Assembly (NCBI RefSeq): GCF_022808675.1
Contig: NZ_JAKZKV010000010.1
Span: 62,001 to 126,000 of the forward strand
DNA length: 64,000 nucleotides
Direction of reading: 5' to 3'
DNA from: Parabacteroides sp. FAFU027
GTDB lineage: Bacteria > Bacteroidota > Bacteroidia > Bacteroidales > UBA7332
The notes beneath the pieces were generated by a model. It was not told where the DNA came from, did not search any database, and saw only the letters and a list, made by a program, of their open reading frames with translations. Shown in pieces: positions 1-10,609 of this stretch (its first letter is position 1; every line of letters begins with the position of its first letter). The translations under genes were made by a program, and so were the position numbers.

Positions 1-2
1 CT

Positions 3-3000
3 TTTCTGTTTTGCATTGGCGTTATGAATGTAAAATCAGCGGGTACAGAAAAAGGACAACAAAAAATGTTATCCATTGCCGGGGTAGTACGTGATGCGCA
101 TACTAAACTACCTATTACGGCAGCACAGATCACCGACTTCAAAAAAAGTGTATCAGCAACAACCGATAAAAATGGGGTGTTTCGGATAAAAATTTCATCA
201 GCGAAAGAAGTTCTCTTTGTTTCGGCCTTTGATTACGGTTCGCGCGAAATTCCTGTTCAGGGGAAAGATTCTGTTGTGATTGATCTGTATCCGGATGCTT
301 TTGGTAGCTATTTTAAAGAGGTCGAGGGATTAACCGGAAGCAATTATAATTCGTTTCAGGTGCCGGCATCTAAGCAGGCCAGTGACTTTAGCCAATCAAC
401 AGCTATCTCGGTCGATGACCTGCTGCAAACAGAGTTGGGCGGTAGTGTAAAAGCAACCTCCCGTTCGGGCCTGACTGGAATAGGAGCTTCTGCTTTTATT
501 CGTGGCATTAACTCGCTGAATGCAAATGCGCAGCCATTGTACATTGTGGATGGTATCATTTGGAATAACTATTATAGCGACGGTTCTTTATTCGATGGGT
601 ATTACTCTAATCCGTTGGATAATATCGATGTGAATGATGTCGAAAGTGTGTCCGTTTTGAAGGATGGTACTTCTATTTACGGCAGTAAAGCTGCCAATGG
701 GGTTATCCTGATTAAAACCAAAAGAGGTAAAAGTACGGTTACCAAAATAAATCTGAATATTATGACCGGAATTACCGATCAGCCTAAAACGATACCGGTA
801 ATGAATGCTGACCAGTACAGGGTGTATGTGAGTGATATTTTGGGAACAACCGGATTCGATAACAATACGATTTCCAGTTTGCCTTATTTACTTGAAGATC
901 CTTCAAAACCAATTTATAACACCTACCACAACAATACAAACTGGAATGATCAGGTATACCGTCAGGGGGCAACCAACAGCTATTCGATCAGCGCAAATGG
1001 TGGTGATGAAAAAGCGTTATACTATTTCTCTTTGGGTTATACCGGAAATACAGGGGTTGTAAAATCGACGGATTTTGAGAGAATGAACGCCCGGTTTAAT
1101 GCTGATGTCAATGTGTTTAAAGGGATGAAATTAGGTCTGAATATCGGATTTACACACATCAGCCGCACATTGCTGGATGATGGAGTGAACGATTATACTT
1201 CTTCCACTTGGCTTAGCCGGATTAAGTCACCATTTTTGAGTCCCAATACTTTTACTTCATTGGGTAAGCAAACAATCGACTACGATGACAGCGATATTTT
1301 TGGTCTTGGTAATCCTTCTGCTATCATTGCCAATTCTAATAACGCATTAAAACAATTCCGTTTCAACCTCGGTGTTACACCAACCTTTAATTTTACACCG
1401 AATCTGTCATTGAGCTCTCAGTTTGATTTCAGTTTGTACAAAAACAATGAAGAGTATTTCATTCACTCGACTGGTATTCCTACGAGATATTTAGACGGTA
1501 TAGGAAATGTAGAAAACTTCAGATACAGTTTAATGGTACATGATGTCGCTGTGTTTGACGAAACGAAACTGACTTATCAGAATAAATTTGATGGGTTCCA
1601 TAACCTTAAGGCTATACTGGGATGCCGATATACCGGAAGCAACTATGAAAGTGATCTTGCCGGCGGTTATAATAATGACAAAGTACCTCTCTCAAACAGT
1701 TATGAGCATTTGAATGTAACAGGAGCCAATAACTTAGTGCATACTGTTTCGAATTATGTAAATCTGGAGTATAACTATGATCGTCGTTATTTTCTTACCG
1801 GTGTGGCTTCGATGGATGGCTCTTCCCGTTTTGGAAACGACGTCAAGGGGGGATTTGATTTTCTGGGACAAAGTTGGGGACTTTTTCCTTCAATCAATGC
1901 AGCCTGGTTGATGTCGTCTGAAAAATTCATGAAACATATTGAGTTCCTGAACTTCTGTAAAATCAGAGCAGGGTATGGATTGACCGGAAACGATGATATT
2001 GAGGATTATCGGACCAGAACTTATTTTTCCTCAATTCGCTATATGGATAGAGCCAATGGCCTGATTCTTCGCAATATCGCAAATCCCGGGCTGCAATGGG
2101 AAACAACCCGTAAGGCAAATCTTGGAGTGGATATGGGGCTTTTCAATGACAGACTCTCCCTTTCATTTGATCTCTTCTCTAATGTGACTGACAATATGCT
2201 CAATCTCAGAACCTATCCTGACGTTACCGGTTTGGGTACTTATTGGGGCAATGGCGGTAAAATGTCAAATAAGGGCTATGAGTTATCTCTTGATGTAAAA
2301 GCTTTGAATCTGAAGAACCTGACCTGGGAATTAGGATTAAATGTAGGTCATTACAAAAATGAGATTTTGGCTTTGCCAGAGGGAGATTACACAACGTCAA
2401 TATATGGCGGAGAAGTGCTAACTGCTGTTGGCCACCCGGTTGGTACATTCTACGGATATAAAACAGATGGTGTTTTTGCAACACAACAAGCGGCAGCAGC
2501 GGCTAATCTCAAAACACTGGATCAGAGCGGAACATATCGTAGCTTTACAGCTGGAGATATTCACTTTGTAGATGTGAATAAAGATGGTATGATTGATGCT
2601 AAAGATAAACAGGTAATTGGAAATCCCAATCCGGATGTTTACGGTACAGTGTCGAGCAAATTGACCTATAGGAGATTAACCTTAAATACACTGTTTACTT
2701 ACTCCTTCGGTAATGATATCTATAATTATCAACGGAGCCAGTTAGAGTCTGGCAGTAATTTTTACAATCAATCAACCACTATGCTTTCAAGATGGACCGG
2801 CGATGGACAGCATACGTTACAGCCAAAAGCTGTTTATGGTGATCCGGAGGGCAATGCACGCTTTTCTGACCGATGGATTGAGGATGGCTCATATTTCCGT
2901 TTGAAGACCGTTTCACTTTCATACAATGTGCCTTTGAAAATTAAATTCCTGGATGGATTGACAATTTGGGCTTCTGCTAATAACTTGTTGACCTTCACGA

Positions 3001-3119
3001 AATACCTGGGTTCGGATCCTGAATTCTCAGCCCGTAACTCGGTTTATTATCAGGGTATAGACAACGGATTAGTTCCTCAGAGCAAAAGTTACTATCTGGG
3101 AGTGAAAATAAATCTCTAA
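3..3119 (+). CDS. SusC/RagA-type TonB-dependent outer membrane receptor (5' end outside window)
   Basis: This is an outer membrane porin-like transporter that imports oligosaccharides together with a SusD lipoprotein, powered by TonB. The frame is open from base 3, and the residues before the first ATG at 24 (FLFCIGV) look like the end of a signal peptide, so the true start lies left of the window. After a carboxypeptidase-regulatory-like domain (about residues 15-90 from the first Met) come the plug, with the typical SusC motifs FIRGINSLN, PLYIVDGI and SVLKDGTSIYGSKAANGVILIKT, and then a long beta-barrel ending in YYLGVKINL. It is followed 43 bp later by its SusD partner. It belongs to the arabinan locus by position; the substrate is inferred from the neighbouring GH43 and GH51 genes. 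Confidence 0.93.
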   Translation, partial: FLFCIGVMNVKSAGTEKGQQKMLSIAGVVRDAHTKLPITAAQITDFKKSVSATTDKNGVFRIKISSAKEVLFVSAFDYGSREIPVQGKDSVVIDLYPDAFGSYFKEVEGLTGSNYNSFQVPASKQASDFSQSTAISVDDLLQTELGGSVKATSRSGLTGIGASAFIRGINSLNANAQPLYIVDGIIWNNYYSDGSLFDGYYSNPLDNIDVNDVESVSVLKDGTSIYGSKAANGVILIKTKRGKSTVTKINLNIMTGITDQPKTIPVMNADQYRVYVSDILGTTGFDNNTISSLPYLLEDPSKPIYNTYHNNTNWNDQVYRQGATNSYSISANGGDEKALYYFSLGYTGNTGVVKSTDFERMNARFNADVNVFKGMKLGLNIGFTHISRTLLDDGVNDYTSSTWLSRIKSPFLSPNTFTSLGKQTIDYDDSDIFGLGNPSAIIANSNNALKQFRFNLGVTPTFNFTPNLSLSSQFDFSLYKNNEEYFIHSTGIPTRYLDGIGNVENFRYSLMVHDVAVFDETKLTYQNKFDGFHNLKAILGCRYTGSNYESDLAGGYNNDKVPLSNSYEHLNVTGANNLVHTVSNYVNLEYNYDRRYFLTGVASMDGSSRFGNDVKGGFDFLGQSWGLFPSINAAWLMSSEKFMKHIEFLNFCKIRAGYGLTGNDDIEDYRTRTYFSSIRYMDRANGLILRNIANPGLQWETTRKANLGVDMGLFNDRLSLSFDLFSNVTDNMLNLRTYPDVTGLGTYWGNGGKMSNKGYELSLDVKALNLKNLTWELGLNVGHYKNEILALPEGDYTTSIYGGEVLTAVGHPVGTFYGYKTDGVFATQQAAAAANLKTLDQSGTYRSFTAGDIHFVDVNKDGMIDAKDKQVIGNPNPDVYGTVSSKLTYRRLTLNTLFTYSFGNDIYNYQRSQLESGSNFYNQSTTMLSRWTGDGQHTLQPKAVYGDPEGNARFSDRWIEDGSYFRLKTVSLSYNVPLKIKFLDGLTIWASANNLLTFTKYLGSDPEFSARNSVYYQGIDNGLVPQSKSYYLGVKINL

Positions 3120-3162
3120 TCCGAGTTGAACAAAATAGTGTATAAAATCAAATACAAGAGAC

Positions 3163-4839
3163 ATGAAACGACTATGTAAGATATTGATATTCTCATTTAT
3201 TGCATCAGCATTTCTGCTGGCAACGGGATGTAAAGATTTTCACGATGTGGATTCCGAACGTTTGCTGTTTGATGAGGAATATCAGATGAAATCTCCCACA
3301 GATACACTCTATTCGATGGTGGGTATATTTTCCCAACTACAGAAAATTTCACAGAGTTATGTGTTGTTAGGTGAGTTAAGAGGTGATTTACTGGATGTTA
3401 CCGGATCATCGAACCAGTATCTGAAAGAGATCAATAACTTTGAGATTTCACAGAATAATCCCTATGTGAATAACATTAAGGATTATTATTCTATCATCAA
3501 CAACTGTAACTATGTGATTCATAATATCGATACGGCTTATGTAAGCAAAGGACAGAAGGTGATGTATAAGACATTCGCTGCGGCTAAGGCGATTCGCGCC
3601 TGGACTTATATGCAGATTGCCCTGAATTATGGCAAGGCGAAATATTATACAAATCCTATCGTCACGATGGCAGACGCCAATAAGAGTTATCCGGAGTATT
3701 CCATAACCGAACTGGCTGATCTTTTGATTGAAGACCTGTTGCCTTGGAAGGATATCCGGAATCCTCAGATCGGAAGTATTGGTTCGAATACAGACACGCG
3801 ATACTCTTATTTCCCGATTCGTTTCCTGTTGGGGGATCTTTATCTCTGGAAAGGTGATTACTTGAATGCTGCAAATGAATACCGCGATCTGATGTATAAC
3901 GGAAGTTATATCATTTCACCGGATTTCAATGATAGAGCCAAAATTGCAAATAATGTGCTTGATAGTTGGGAAAGTTTTAAATGGACGGATATTTTTGCTC
4001 GTTCTTCATCCGAAAATATTACTTCGATCGCTGTTTCTACACAGTATGGTGTCAAATTTGATTTAGACAGTCTGAACTATAAGCATATGTTCAAGCCGTC
4101 AGCAGCAGCCATAAATAATTGGTTGTCGCAGCAATATTACCCTCATGCCGCCTGGAATACCACGTTCCGTAAATATCTGTCAGCGAACTATGGTGTTACC
4201 TCCGATTCATTGACTGATATCAGAATGCTGAGTTCGTATAATGACACGTACAGTTTGTCAACCAGAATAACAACAGCATCGCCCTCTTCGTATTTTATTA
4301 ATAAGTTTAGCTACATGGACTTTCAATACGATGATTATACCAAAAACGTATTAATCTATCGTTCGGCATTACTTTACCTACGTTATGCAGAGGCGGTAAA
4401 CCGATTGGGAAAACCAAACCTTGCATTTGCCGTTTTACGGTTTGGGTTGACTAACTCTAATATTAGTAGTTCGAAAGTTGTTCCAAAATGGGAAAAACCG
4501 ACACCGCTACCTAATTACATGAATTTCGCTGATGTAAGGTTTGAACGGAATGTCGGTATCAGATCACGCGGTCTTGGCCCGGTAAATCTGGATTCCAGCT
4601 ATGTAATTCCAGCAAAACCAACCTTGTCAGATTCGGTCCTGTATGTTGAGGATTTGATCCAGAAGGAACTTGCTTTGGAGACCGCATTTGAAGGTAACCG
4701 TTTCCAGGATCTCATGCGTTTTGCTTACCGTCGGAATGAACCTGCATATCTTGCAAATAAGGTGGCTGCAAAATATACACAAAACAAGGAAGCTATTAGA
4801 AGTAAACTAATGAATACAGCTAACTGGTTTATCAAATAG
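3163..4839 (+). CDS. SusD/RagB-family nutrient-binding outer membrane lipoprotein
   Basis: This is a surface lipoprotein that caps the SusC barrel and binds oligosaccharides. The N-terminus is a lipoprotein signal with lipobox ending LATGC near residue 23. The body has the alpha-helical TPR-like organisation of SusD proteins, including YSIINNCNYVIHNIDTAY and the AIRAWTYMQIALNYGKA region. Near the C-terminus is the family motif ELALETAFEGNRFQDLMRFAYRR. The length of 558 aa is normal. It follows the first SusC by 43 bp and the pair is presumably one transcript that ends at the strong terminator about 80 bp downstream. Confidence 0.92.
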   Translation: MKRLCKILIFSFIASAFLLATGCKDFHDVDSERLLFDEEYQMKSPTDTLYSMVGIFSQLQKISQSYVLLGELRGDLLDVTGSSNQYLKEINNFEISQNNPYVNNIKDYYSIINNCNYVIHNIDTAYVSKGQKVMYKTFAAAKAIRAWTYMQIALNYGKAKYYTNPIVTMADANKSYPEYSITELADLLIEDLLPWKDIRNPQIGSIGSNTDTRYSYFPIRFLLGDLYLWKGDYLNAANEYRDLMYNGSYIISPDFNDRAKIANNVLDSWESFKWTDIFARSSSENITSIAVSTQYGVKFDLDSLNYKHMFKPSAAAINNWLSQQYYPHAAWNTTFRKYLSANYGVTSDSLTDIRMLSSYNDTYSLSTRITTASPSSYFINKFSYMDFQYDDYTKNVLIYRSALLYLRYAEAVNRLGKPNLAFAVLRFGLTNSNISSSKVVPKWEKPTPLPNYMNFADVRFERNVGIRSRGLGPVNLDSSYVIPAKPTLSDSVLYVEDLIQKELALETAFEGNRFQDLMRFAYRRNEPAYLANKVAAKYTQNKEAIRSKLMNTANWFIK

Positions 4840-4921
4840 AGGAGATTTCTGTTTTTTGATTCGTGGTGAGAATTTTCCATTGAGTGAGACACTTAATGGG
4901 GACCTGTGTAAACAGAAAAAG

Positions 4922-4947
4922 AGGGACTTTCGGGTCCCTTTTTTTTA
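4922..4947 (+). terminator. Rho-independent terminator after first SusCD pair
   Basis: AGGGAC and GTCCCT form a stem around a short loop and are followed directly by a run of eight to nine T. The position, 80 bp after the SusD stop, suggests that the first SusCD pair is transcribed separately from the following genes. Confidence 0.85.
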
Positions 4948-5617
4948 TACCTATGTGAAGGGTAATCCATAAAAAGATTCGATTAATCCAAAAACGAATA
5001 GGATTGTCCCTTTTTATATTGAGTTTCCACCACGAGTGTAGTGTCCCAATCAATATTCTCGTGGTGGAACGTTCACTTCGCTCGTGGTGAATGAATCGCA
5101 TTGCCTGGTGCGGTTGAGAAGAAGAGTACAAATATCCATTTCGAAGAAATTCCAGACGAAAAAATGAACTTCGGTTAGGGTAAAATAACGAACAGGAAGT
5201 TCGAAGAGCTATAAAAATGAGATCGTGAATTTTTTACACCACAAAAAAACATTTATCCACCCCGATTGGTTGGATATAGTAGTAATTTGCAATACCGAAA
5301 AACACATCTGATAGTTAACCTTAAAAGTGATTGCTTATGAAAAGCTGTGCCTAGTATTTTCTTCCTGAAGACGCAATTCTGATATTTTGACCCCGGATTA
5401 ATCAAACGTTGAGTCTAAATTGAAACGATTTCTCTCTATTGAAACTTCATTTATTCTCTTATATGGATTATCTCCCAATAATGGGTAGGAATATTCGGTT
5501 ATTCTGTCAGAAACCATTGAAAAGAAGACAACTTTCCAAATCAAGAAATAACGGAATGTTGGTTGTATGCCTGACATCCCGGATATATTAGTACAAATAA
5601 CACTTAAAATTAATTCT
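4948..5617. other. Long non-coding gap between the two SusCD modules
   Basis: About 670 bp with no convincing gene. Short open frames here have no Bacteroidetes-like start or protein character. The left part carries repeats of TCGTGGTGA/G (near 4861, 5059 and 5082) and the inverted repeat described separately. The right part is AT-rich and should hold the promoter of the lipoprotein-SusC-SusD unit, possibly with the operator for the hybrid regulator, but I found no full TTTG/TAnnTTTG match. Confidence 0.5.
5025..5069. repeat. 12-bp perfect inverted repeat TTCCACCACGAG / CTCGTGGTGGAA
   Basis: The arms lie at 5025-5036 and 5058-5069 with a 21-nt loop. A third half-site, CTCGTGGTGA, follows at 5081-5090, and TCGTGGTGA also occurs at 4861-4869. 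There is no T-run, so this is not a terminator. It may be an operator or a decayed mobile palindrome. Confidence 0.6.
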
Positions 5618-7339
5618 ATGAAAATCACTAAACTAATGAGGTGCGTTTTATACGTACTTTTCGCATCATTTAGCTTAGTTGGGTGCGATCAATTGGGTAG
5701 TTTTTCAATTGACTCCCCTGCTGACTTGCTAAGCAAGATCGATTCAATTGCAAATTCTAAACCGAACACAGGTGACACAACCTACGTCACCATCAATAAC
5801 GCAATCGTTGGAAACGAGGATAACAGTTCCGGTTGGTGGACTGCATTCTCTGATTATTTCGCCATCCCATCTAACAAGTTGTTACATTTGGAGTTTATCA
5901 ACTACGGTTCAGGTGCTAATAACTGGAACAACTGGAATCTCGCTGTTACTAATAATATAGCAGATCGATCTTCCACAGACTATAAGGAATACTTCCTGCT
6001 CCGCTCTGATGCTTACGGCTGGGGTAACAGTGATTTTAATTTGAAAATGATTACCCAAAACTATCCTGACACAGATGGAGACGGTGATATCTGGAATGAC
6101 TTCCGTAAAACTATGCAAGGCGCCCGTGTTTCTATCGATATTGACCATTCTGCTACCGGCAATGTATATGTAACAGCCACTGCCGTTGGGACTAATGGTA
6201 CTACGCTGGTCGAAACATATCAACAACCGGTTTCTGCCACAGATGCCATAAATGCTTTCTTAGTTTGTGACGGTAGCCATTTCGTGATGAAAAAAGCATA
6301 CCTAATACCTTCGAAAGTTACAACGGTCGTAGATGCTACTCCGGTTTCAATCTCTGTTTCGGGAACTCCTACATTTGTTGAATTAGGTAATAAAGACTAC
6401 TGGGGCAGTGCAACTGCAACTGTTACATTCTCTGATGGATCTTCTAAGGTGGTGGATTCTAAAGATATATCCTTTAATGTTGTTCCTGATATGACTACTG
6501 TTGGTAAGAAAACAGTTATTGTAGCATATAGTAAAACCAAACAAGGGGCGTACACTCAGGCTGTTTCAACCTTTTACTCACTGGATGTAACTCTATCAGT
6601 TACAGCTCTGGAGGTTACAACAGCTCCTACCATTACGAAATATTATTTCTACAACAGCGACCCTATTATTTTCAATACAGCAGGTCTTGTTGTCACAGCC
6701 ACCTATTCCGACGGTTCAAAAGCCGTTATTCCAAACTCAACGCTTACTTTTGGAAAGATAACTGCTGCTGCAGGTTCTCAATCGGCTGACATTTCTTATG
6801 CGGGTGCATCGAAAACAGTTACTACAACTTGTCCGTTAACTCTTGTGAAAGGTGCAAGTCAGGTAGGAAATACAGATTTCTCTTCTGCCTGGTGGACGGC
6901 ATTCTCCTCTGATTATAATGTTGCTTCAGGTTCGAGCAAGACAATTACAATGTACTGCTATTCTGACAATGTTTCAAACTGGCACAGCCCATGTGTCGTT
7001 TTGCGCAAATCTACCGATACCAAAGCTGTTGGAGATCCTGTTAATGCTACGTTTGATGCAGTAGTTCGCATGGACAATTATGGATGGGGCAGCAGAGGTT
7101 ATAGTACAGCCACTCTTACATCTGACTGGAATTGGAGTACATTCACATCAAACATCAGTGGATCAAAAGTAGTGATTACAGTTACAAACAATGGTAACAA
7201 TACAGCAGATGTACTTTACAATGTTACATATGCCAACGGCGAAACTCATACCCAGAAGTATGCCGGTATCACTGTAGACAGTTCTGATTTGAATTGTGCT
7301 CTCGTAACAGAGGAGTCATATCTCGTAATTACTCAATAA
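5618..7339 (+). CDS. Lipoprotein with duplicated beta-rich module and two Ig-like domains; probable surface glycan-binding protein
   Basis: The ATG at 5618 is chosen over an in-frame ATG at 5567 because it gives a clean lipoprotein signal (MKITKLMRCVLY, lipobox LVGC). The mature protein has a first module with WWTAF at residues 73-77, two bacterial Ig-like domains at about 235-415 (each with the pattern ATYSDGSK or VTFSDGSSK), and a second module with WWTAF at about 425-429. The two outer modules share WWTAFSxDY and a later DxYGWG motif, so they are an internal duplication. No catalytic signature is visible. Position just before a SusC/SusD pair and lipid anchoring suggest a SusE/SGBP-like binding protein. 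The function is inferred from context; I do not recognise the exact family. Confidence 0.75.
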   Translation: MKITKLMRCVLYVLFASFSLVGCDQLGSFSIDSPADLLSKIDSIANSKPNTGDTTYVTINNAIVGNEDNSSGWWTAFSDYFAIPSNKLLHLEFINYGSGANNWNNWNLAVTNNIADRSSTDYKEYFLLRSDAYGWGNSDFNLKMITQNYPDTDGDGDIWNDFRKTMQGARVSIDIDHSATGNVYVTATAVGTNGTTLVETYQQPVSATDAINAFLVCDGSHFVMKKAYLIPSKVTTVVDATPVSISVSGTPTFVELGNKDYWGSATATVTFSDGSSKVVDSKDISFNVVPDMTTVGKKTVIVAYSKTKQGAYTQAVSTFYSLDVTLSVTALEVTTAPTITKYYFYNSDPIIFNTAGLVVTATYSDGSKAVIPNSTLTFGKITAAAGSQSADISYAGASKTVTTTCPLTLVKGASQVGNTDFSSAWWTAFSSDYNVASGSSKTITMYCYSDNVSNWHSPCVVLRKSTDTKAVGDPVNATFDAVVRMDNYGWGSRGYSTATLTSDWNWSTFTSNISGSKVVITVTNNGNNTADVLYNVTYANGETHTQKYAGITVDSSDLNCALVTEESYLVITQ

Positions 7340-7363
7340 TCACTAAGATAAAATCTATATACA

Positions 7364-10300
7364 ATGAAATATTCATATTTATTCCTCTTAGGATTGCTGG
7401 CGTTCTCACCTGCGACATACGCAGAAAGTGCAGGTAATGCCGGCCAGATGTCAATGACTCAACAAAGTAAGATCACCGTAAAAGGAAAAGTCGTTGACGA
7501 TAAAGGAGAACCGCTTATTGGAGCTACTGTGCAGCAAAAAGGCACAACTACCGGTGTTATCACCGATCTGGATGGAGAGTTTTCTCTTGCTGTACCTTCA
7601 GGTGCTACGCTGGTAGTATCATACGTAGGATGCAAAAAACAGGAAGTAAACATTGGTAGTAAGACTAAACTCGGAAGCATTACCCTGATTTCTGATTCGA
7701 AAGAGCTAAACCAATTGGTAGTTATAGGTTACGGTACACAGCGTAAGGTGGATCTTACCGGCTCGGTTGCCATTGTCAATACGGAAGAGATGAAAAAAGT
7801 ATCTCATTCTAATATTTCTACCATGCTCGAAGGAAAAGTTGCAGGTGTACAAATTACATCTGACGGACAACCGGGGGCAGACCCTTCTGTGCGTATTCGT
7901 GGTCTTGGAACTTTTGGTTCAACTTCACCGCTATATGTTATAGATGGAGTGCCTATGGGTACAACTATACGTGACTTCTCTCCAAATGATGTTGAAACTG
8001 TACAGGTTTTAAAAGATGCATCTGCTGCTGCAATTTACGGTTCGCGTGCGGCTAATGGGGTGATAATTATCACGACCAAGCAAGGTAAAAAGAACCAACC
8101 TATGAGAATCGATTATAGTGGTTACACTGGTTTTGACAATGTTCAAAAAGGTGTGTACGATGTAATGGATTCGAAACAGTATGGTCAGTATATAGACATG
8201 TCTTACGCTAACAGTAACATGAGTGTTCCCGGTGGATACGATCCTACTAATGCGAACTATTTGTACAATGCTGATGGCAGTGCAAAAGTGAATACAGACT
8301 GGTTCAAAGAAGCATTCAAAACAGGTATTCGTCAGGATCATAATATTAACTTGTCAGGTGGCGGAAACAACAATACTTACAACATTGGGCTTGACTATTT
8401 TAGCCAAAAGGGTACTATGGAAGGCGCCGGTCCTAACTTTGACCGTTACACTGCCCGTATTACCAATGCTATGGATATTAAGTTTGTAAAACTGAAATCG
8501 AATCTTGTGTATAGTCATAGTAAACAGGATAATATGGCACTCAGTAATGCTAACGAATATGTGCAGGGGCTATATGGTGCACAATATCCGGTAATGGCTT
8601 CTGTTCTGCTTTTACCCCCAACTATTAAGGCTTACGATCCTTCGACCTGGGTGCTTGATGGAAAGCTTTCGGCTGCATCCAATTATACATACGACTCGTA
8701 TGGATATGGTACTTATTATGACGATGTACATGGTGACTTACGTGTAACTAATGTACTACTGGAAAATAATCTGATTAAGAGAAATACAACAGTTGACCGT
8801 ATTGTAGCTACAGGATCGGCTGATGTTGACCTTTTTGACATGGTTGGTCGTAAAAATAAAAATCACAAATTGGATTATAATTTGAATTTGTCTTATAGCC
8901 GAACTTATGTTAAAGGACTATCATTCGTTCCTTCGTTTATACAGAGTACAACCAATTATCTGGCAAAAGGCGATGAAGCACTGAATGAATATTATAACAG
9001 CAGTAGTGATGCTCTGGTCGAGAATACGTTAACCTATGATGGTAAAATGGGGCTTCATCACGTTAATGCAGTGATTGGTCATACATTTGAGCACGATCTC
9101 GGTCACACACTCGCTGGTTGGGGTAAAAGTTTGTCAGAACCTTATTATCTGCAGGTAGGCAATGCTGAGTCGAGGGATGCCTCTAGTTCTGAATGGGAAC
9201 ATAAAATGTCCTCTTATATCGGTCGAGTCAATTATGATTTCAATGAAAAATACCTGATTTCGTTATCGGCACGTCGCGATGGTGATAGCCGTCTTTCTGA
9301 AAGACGTTGGGAATGGTTCCCGGCTATATCAGGAGGTTGGCGCTTTGAACGCGAAAACTTTTTCCCGGAATTTGCGAAATCATCTATCAATCTCTTCAAA
9401 ATCAGGGGTAGCTATGGGGTATTGGGGAATACAACTAACCTTGGTAACTATGATTACATGCTAACGATGTTGAGAAATAACTATACTTATAGTTTTGGAA
9501 ATAATAAAGTTACCGGTTCTTCCATTTCTACATATGCTAACACAGCTATCAGATGGGAAAAGAAGAAAACAATGGATTTTGGTAGTGATATTTCTTTCTT
9601 CAACAGTCAATTGGAATTTAATTTTGACTATTATAAGTCAACTTCGGAAGATCTTCATTATGGAGTTAGAGTTCCACCAAGTGCAGGTGTTGATAATACA
9701 ACTGTTAATATGAACGCAGCAACTATGATAAATTCGGGTCTTGAATTCGCGTTAGCATACCATAATCACAAGAATGATTTTAAATATGACATCTCGGCAA
9801 ACTTCTCTACCCTTAAAAATAAAGTGACAAGTCTTGGGGTTTTAAATGAACCTCAAACTGATGGATACTGCCGTACAGAGGTAGGTCGGGAAGTGGGGTC
9901 ATTCTATGGTTATGTTTCAGAAGGTATTTATCAGTCTCAATCGGAAGTTGACAACCGGGTTAACTCGAAAGGTGCGCATATTACTCAAAATGGAGCAGTG
10001 GCAGGTGATATAAAATACGCCGATCTCAATAATGATGGAACAATCTCAGATGCTGACCGTACATATCTGGGTAGTGGTATGCCAAAGGTAAATTTCGGTT
10101 TAAATTTCCGTGGAGAATGGCGAGGTTTCGATCTGAGCATCTCGACTTATGGTGCTGCCGGTTTCAAAGCGTTAGATTTTGTTGATATGACTCTACATAG
10201 CTCATATGGCGCACTCAATAAAAGCGTCGATATGTTAAATGCCTGGACACCTGATAATACAAATACAAACATTCCCCGTGTAGCATACAAAGTGACTCCT

Positions 10301-10582
10301 GGAGCTTCGATCACCAACGATGCATTCAGCCAGCGATTCCTTCAGAACGCATCATATCTGAAAATCGCTAATGTTGAATTGGGCTACAATTTCTCTGACA
10401 AATTGTTTGGTAATTACATTCACGGGGTTCGTGTTTACGCATCAGGTCAAAACCTGACTACTTTGACTAAGTATAAAGGTTACAATGTGGACTTCGCTGG
10501 TGGAACATTCACTCCGGGTTTCAACTATTGTTCGTACCCGACACCTCGAACAGTGATGTTTGGACTACGTGCTTCTTTCTAA
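7364..10582 (+). CDS. SusC/RagA-type TonB-dependent receptor, second copy
   Basis: This is a complete SusC protein of 1072 aa. It has a signal peptide (residues 1-20, ending ATYAES), a carboxypeptidase-regulatory-like domain (ITVKGKVVDDKGEPLIGATV, about 35-115), a TonB-box-like stretch (QLVVIGYGTQRKVDLTGSV), the plug with PLYIVDGVPMG and VLKDASAAAIYGSRAANG, and a 22-strand barrel to the C-terminal aromatic residue (LRASF). It starts 24 bp after the lipoprotein gene and is followed by SusD after 27 bp, so the three genes form an operon. Inferred role: uptake of arabino-oligosaccharides. Confidence 0.95.
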   Translation: MKYSYLFLLGLLAFSPATYAESAGNAGQMSMTQQSKITVKGKVVDDKGEPLIGATVQQKGTTTGVITDLDGEFSLAVPSGATLVVSYVGCKKQEVNIGSKTKLGSITLISDSKELNQLVVIGYGTQRKVDLTGSVAIVNTEEMKKVSHSNISTMLEGKVAGVQITSDGQPGADPSVRIRGLGTFGSTSPLYVIDGVPMGTTIRDFSPNDVETVQVLKDASAAAIYGSRAANGVIIITTKQGKKNQPMRIDYSGYTGFDNVQKGVYDVMDSKQYGQYIDMSYANSNMSVPGGYDPTNANYLYNADGSAKVNTDWFKEAFKTGIRQDHNINLSGGGNNNTYNIGLDYFSQKGTMEGAGPNFDRYTARITNAMDIKFVKLKSNLVYSHSKQDNMALSNANEYVQGLYGAQYPVMASVLLLPPTIKAYDPSTWVLDGKLSAASNYTYDSYGYGTYYDDVHGDLRVTNVLLENNLIKRNTTVDRIVATGSADVDLFDMVGRKNKNHKLDYNLNLSYSRTYVKGLSFVPSFIQSTTNYLAKGDEALNEYYNSSSDALVENTLTYDGKMGLHHVNAVIGHTFEHDLGHTLAGWGKSLSEPYYLQVGNAESRDASSSEWEHKMSSYIGRVNYDFNEKYLISLSARRDGDSRLSERRWEWFPAISGGWRFERENFFPEFAKSSINLFKIRGSYGVLGNTTNLGNYDYMLTMLRNNYTYSFGNNKVTGSSISTYANTAIRWEKKKTMDFGSDISFFNSQLEFNFDYYKSTSEDLHYGVRVPPSAGVDNTTVNMNAATMINSGLEFALAYHNHKNDFKYDISANFSTLKNKVTSLGVLNEPQTDGYCRTEVGREVGSFYGYVSEGIYQSQSEVDNRVNSKGAHITQNGAVAGDIKYADLNNDGTISDADRTYLGSGMPKVNFGLNFRGEWRGFDLSISTYGAAGFKALDFVDMTLHSSYGALNKSVDMLNAWTPDNTNTNIPRVAYKVTPGASITNDAFSQRFLQNASYLKIANVELGYNFSDKLFGNYIHGVRVYASGQNLTTLTKYKGYNVDFAGGTFTPGFNYCSYPTPRTVMFGLRASF

Positions 10583-10609
10583 TTATATCATCTTAAATGA
10601 AAGTATCTT

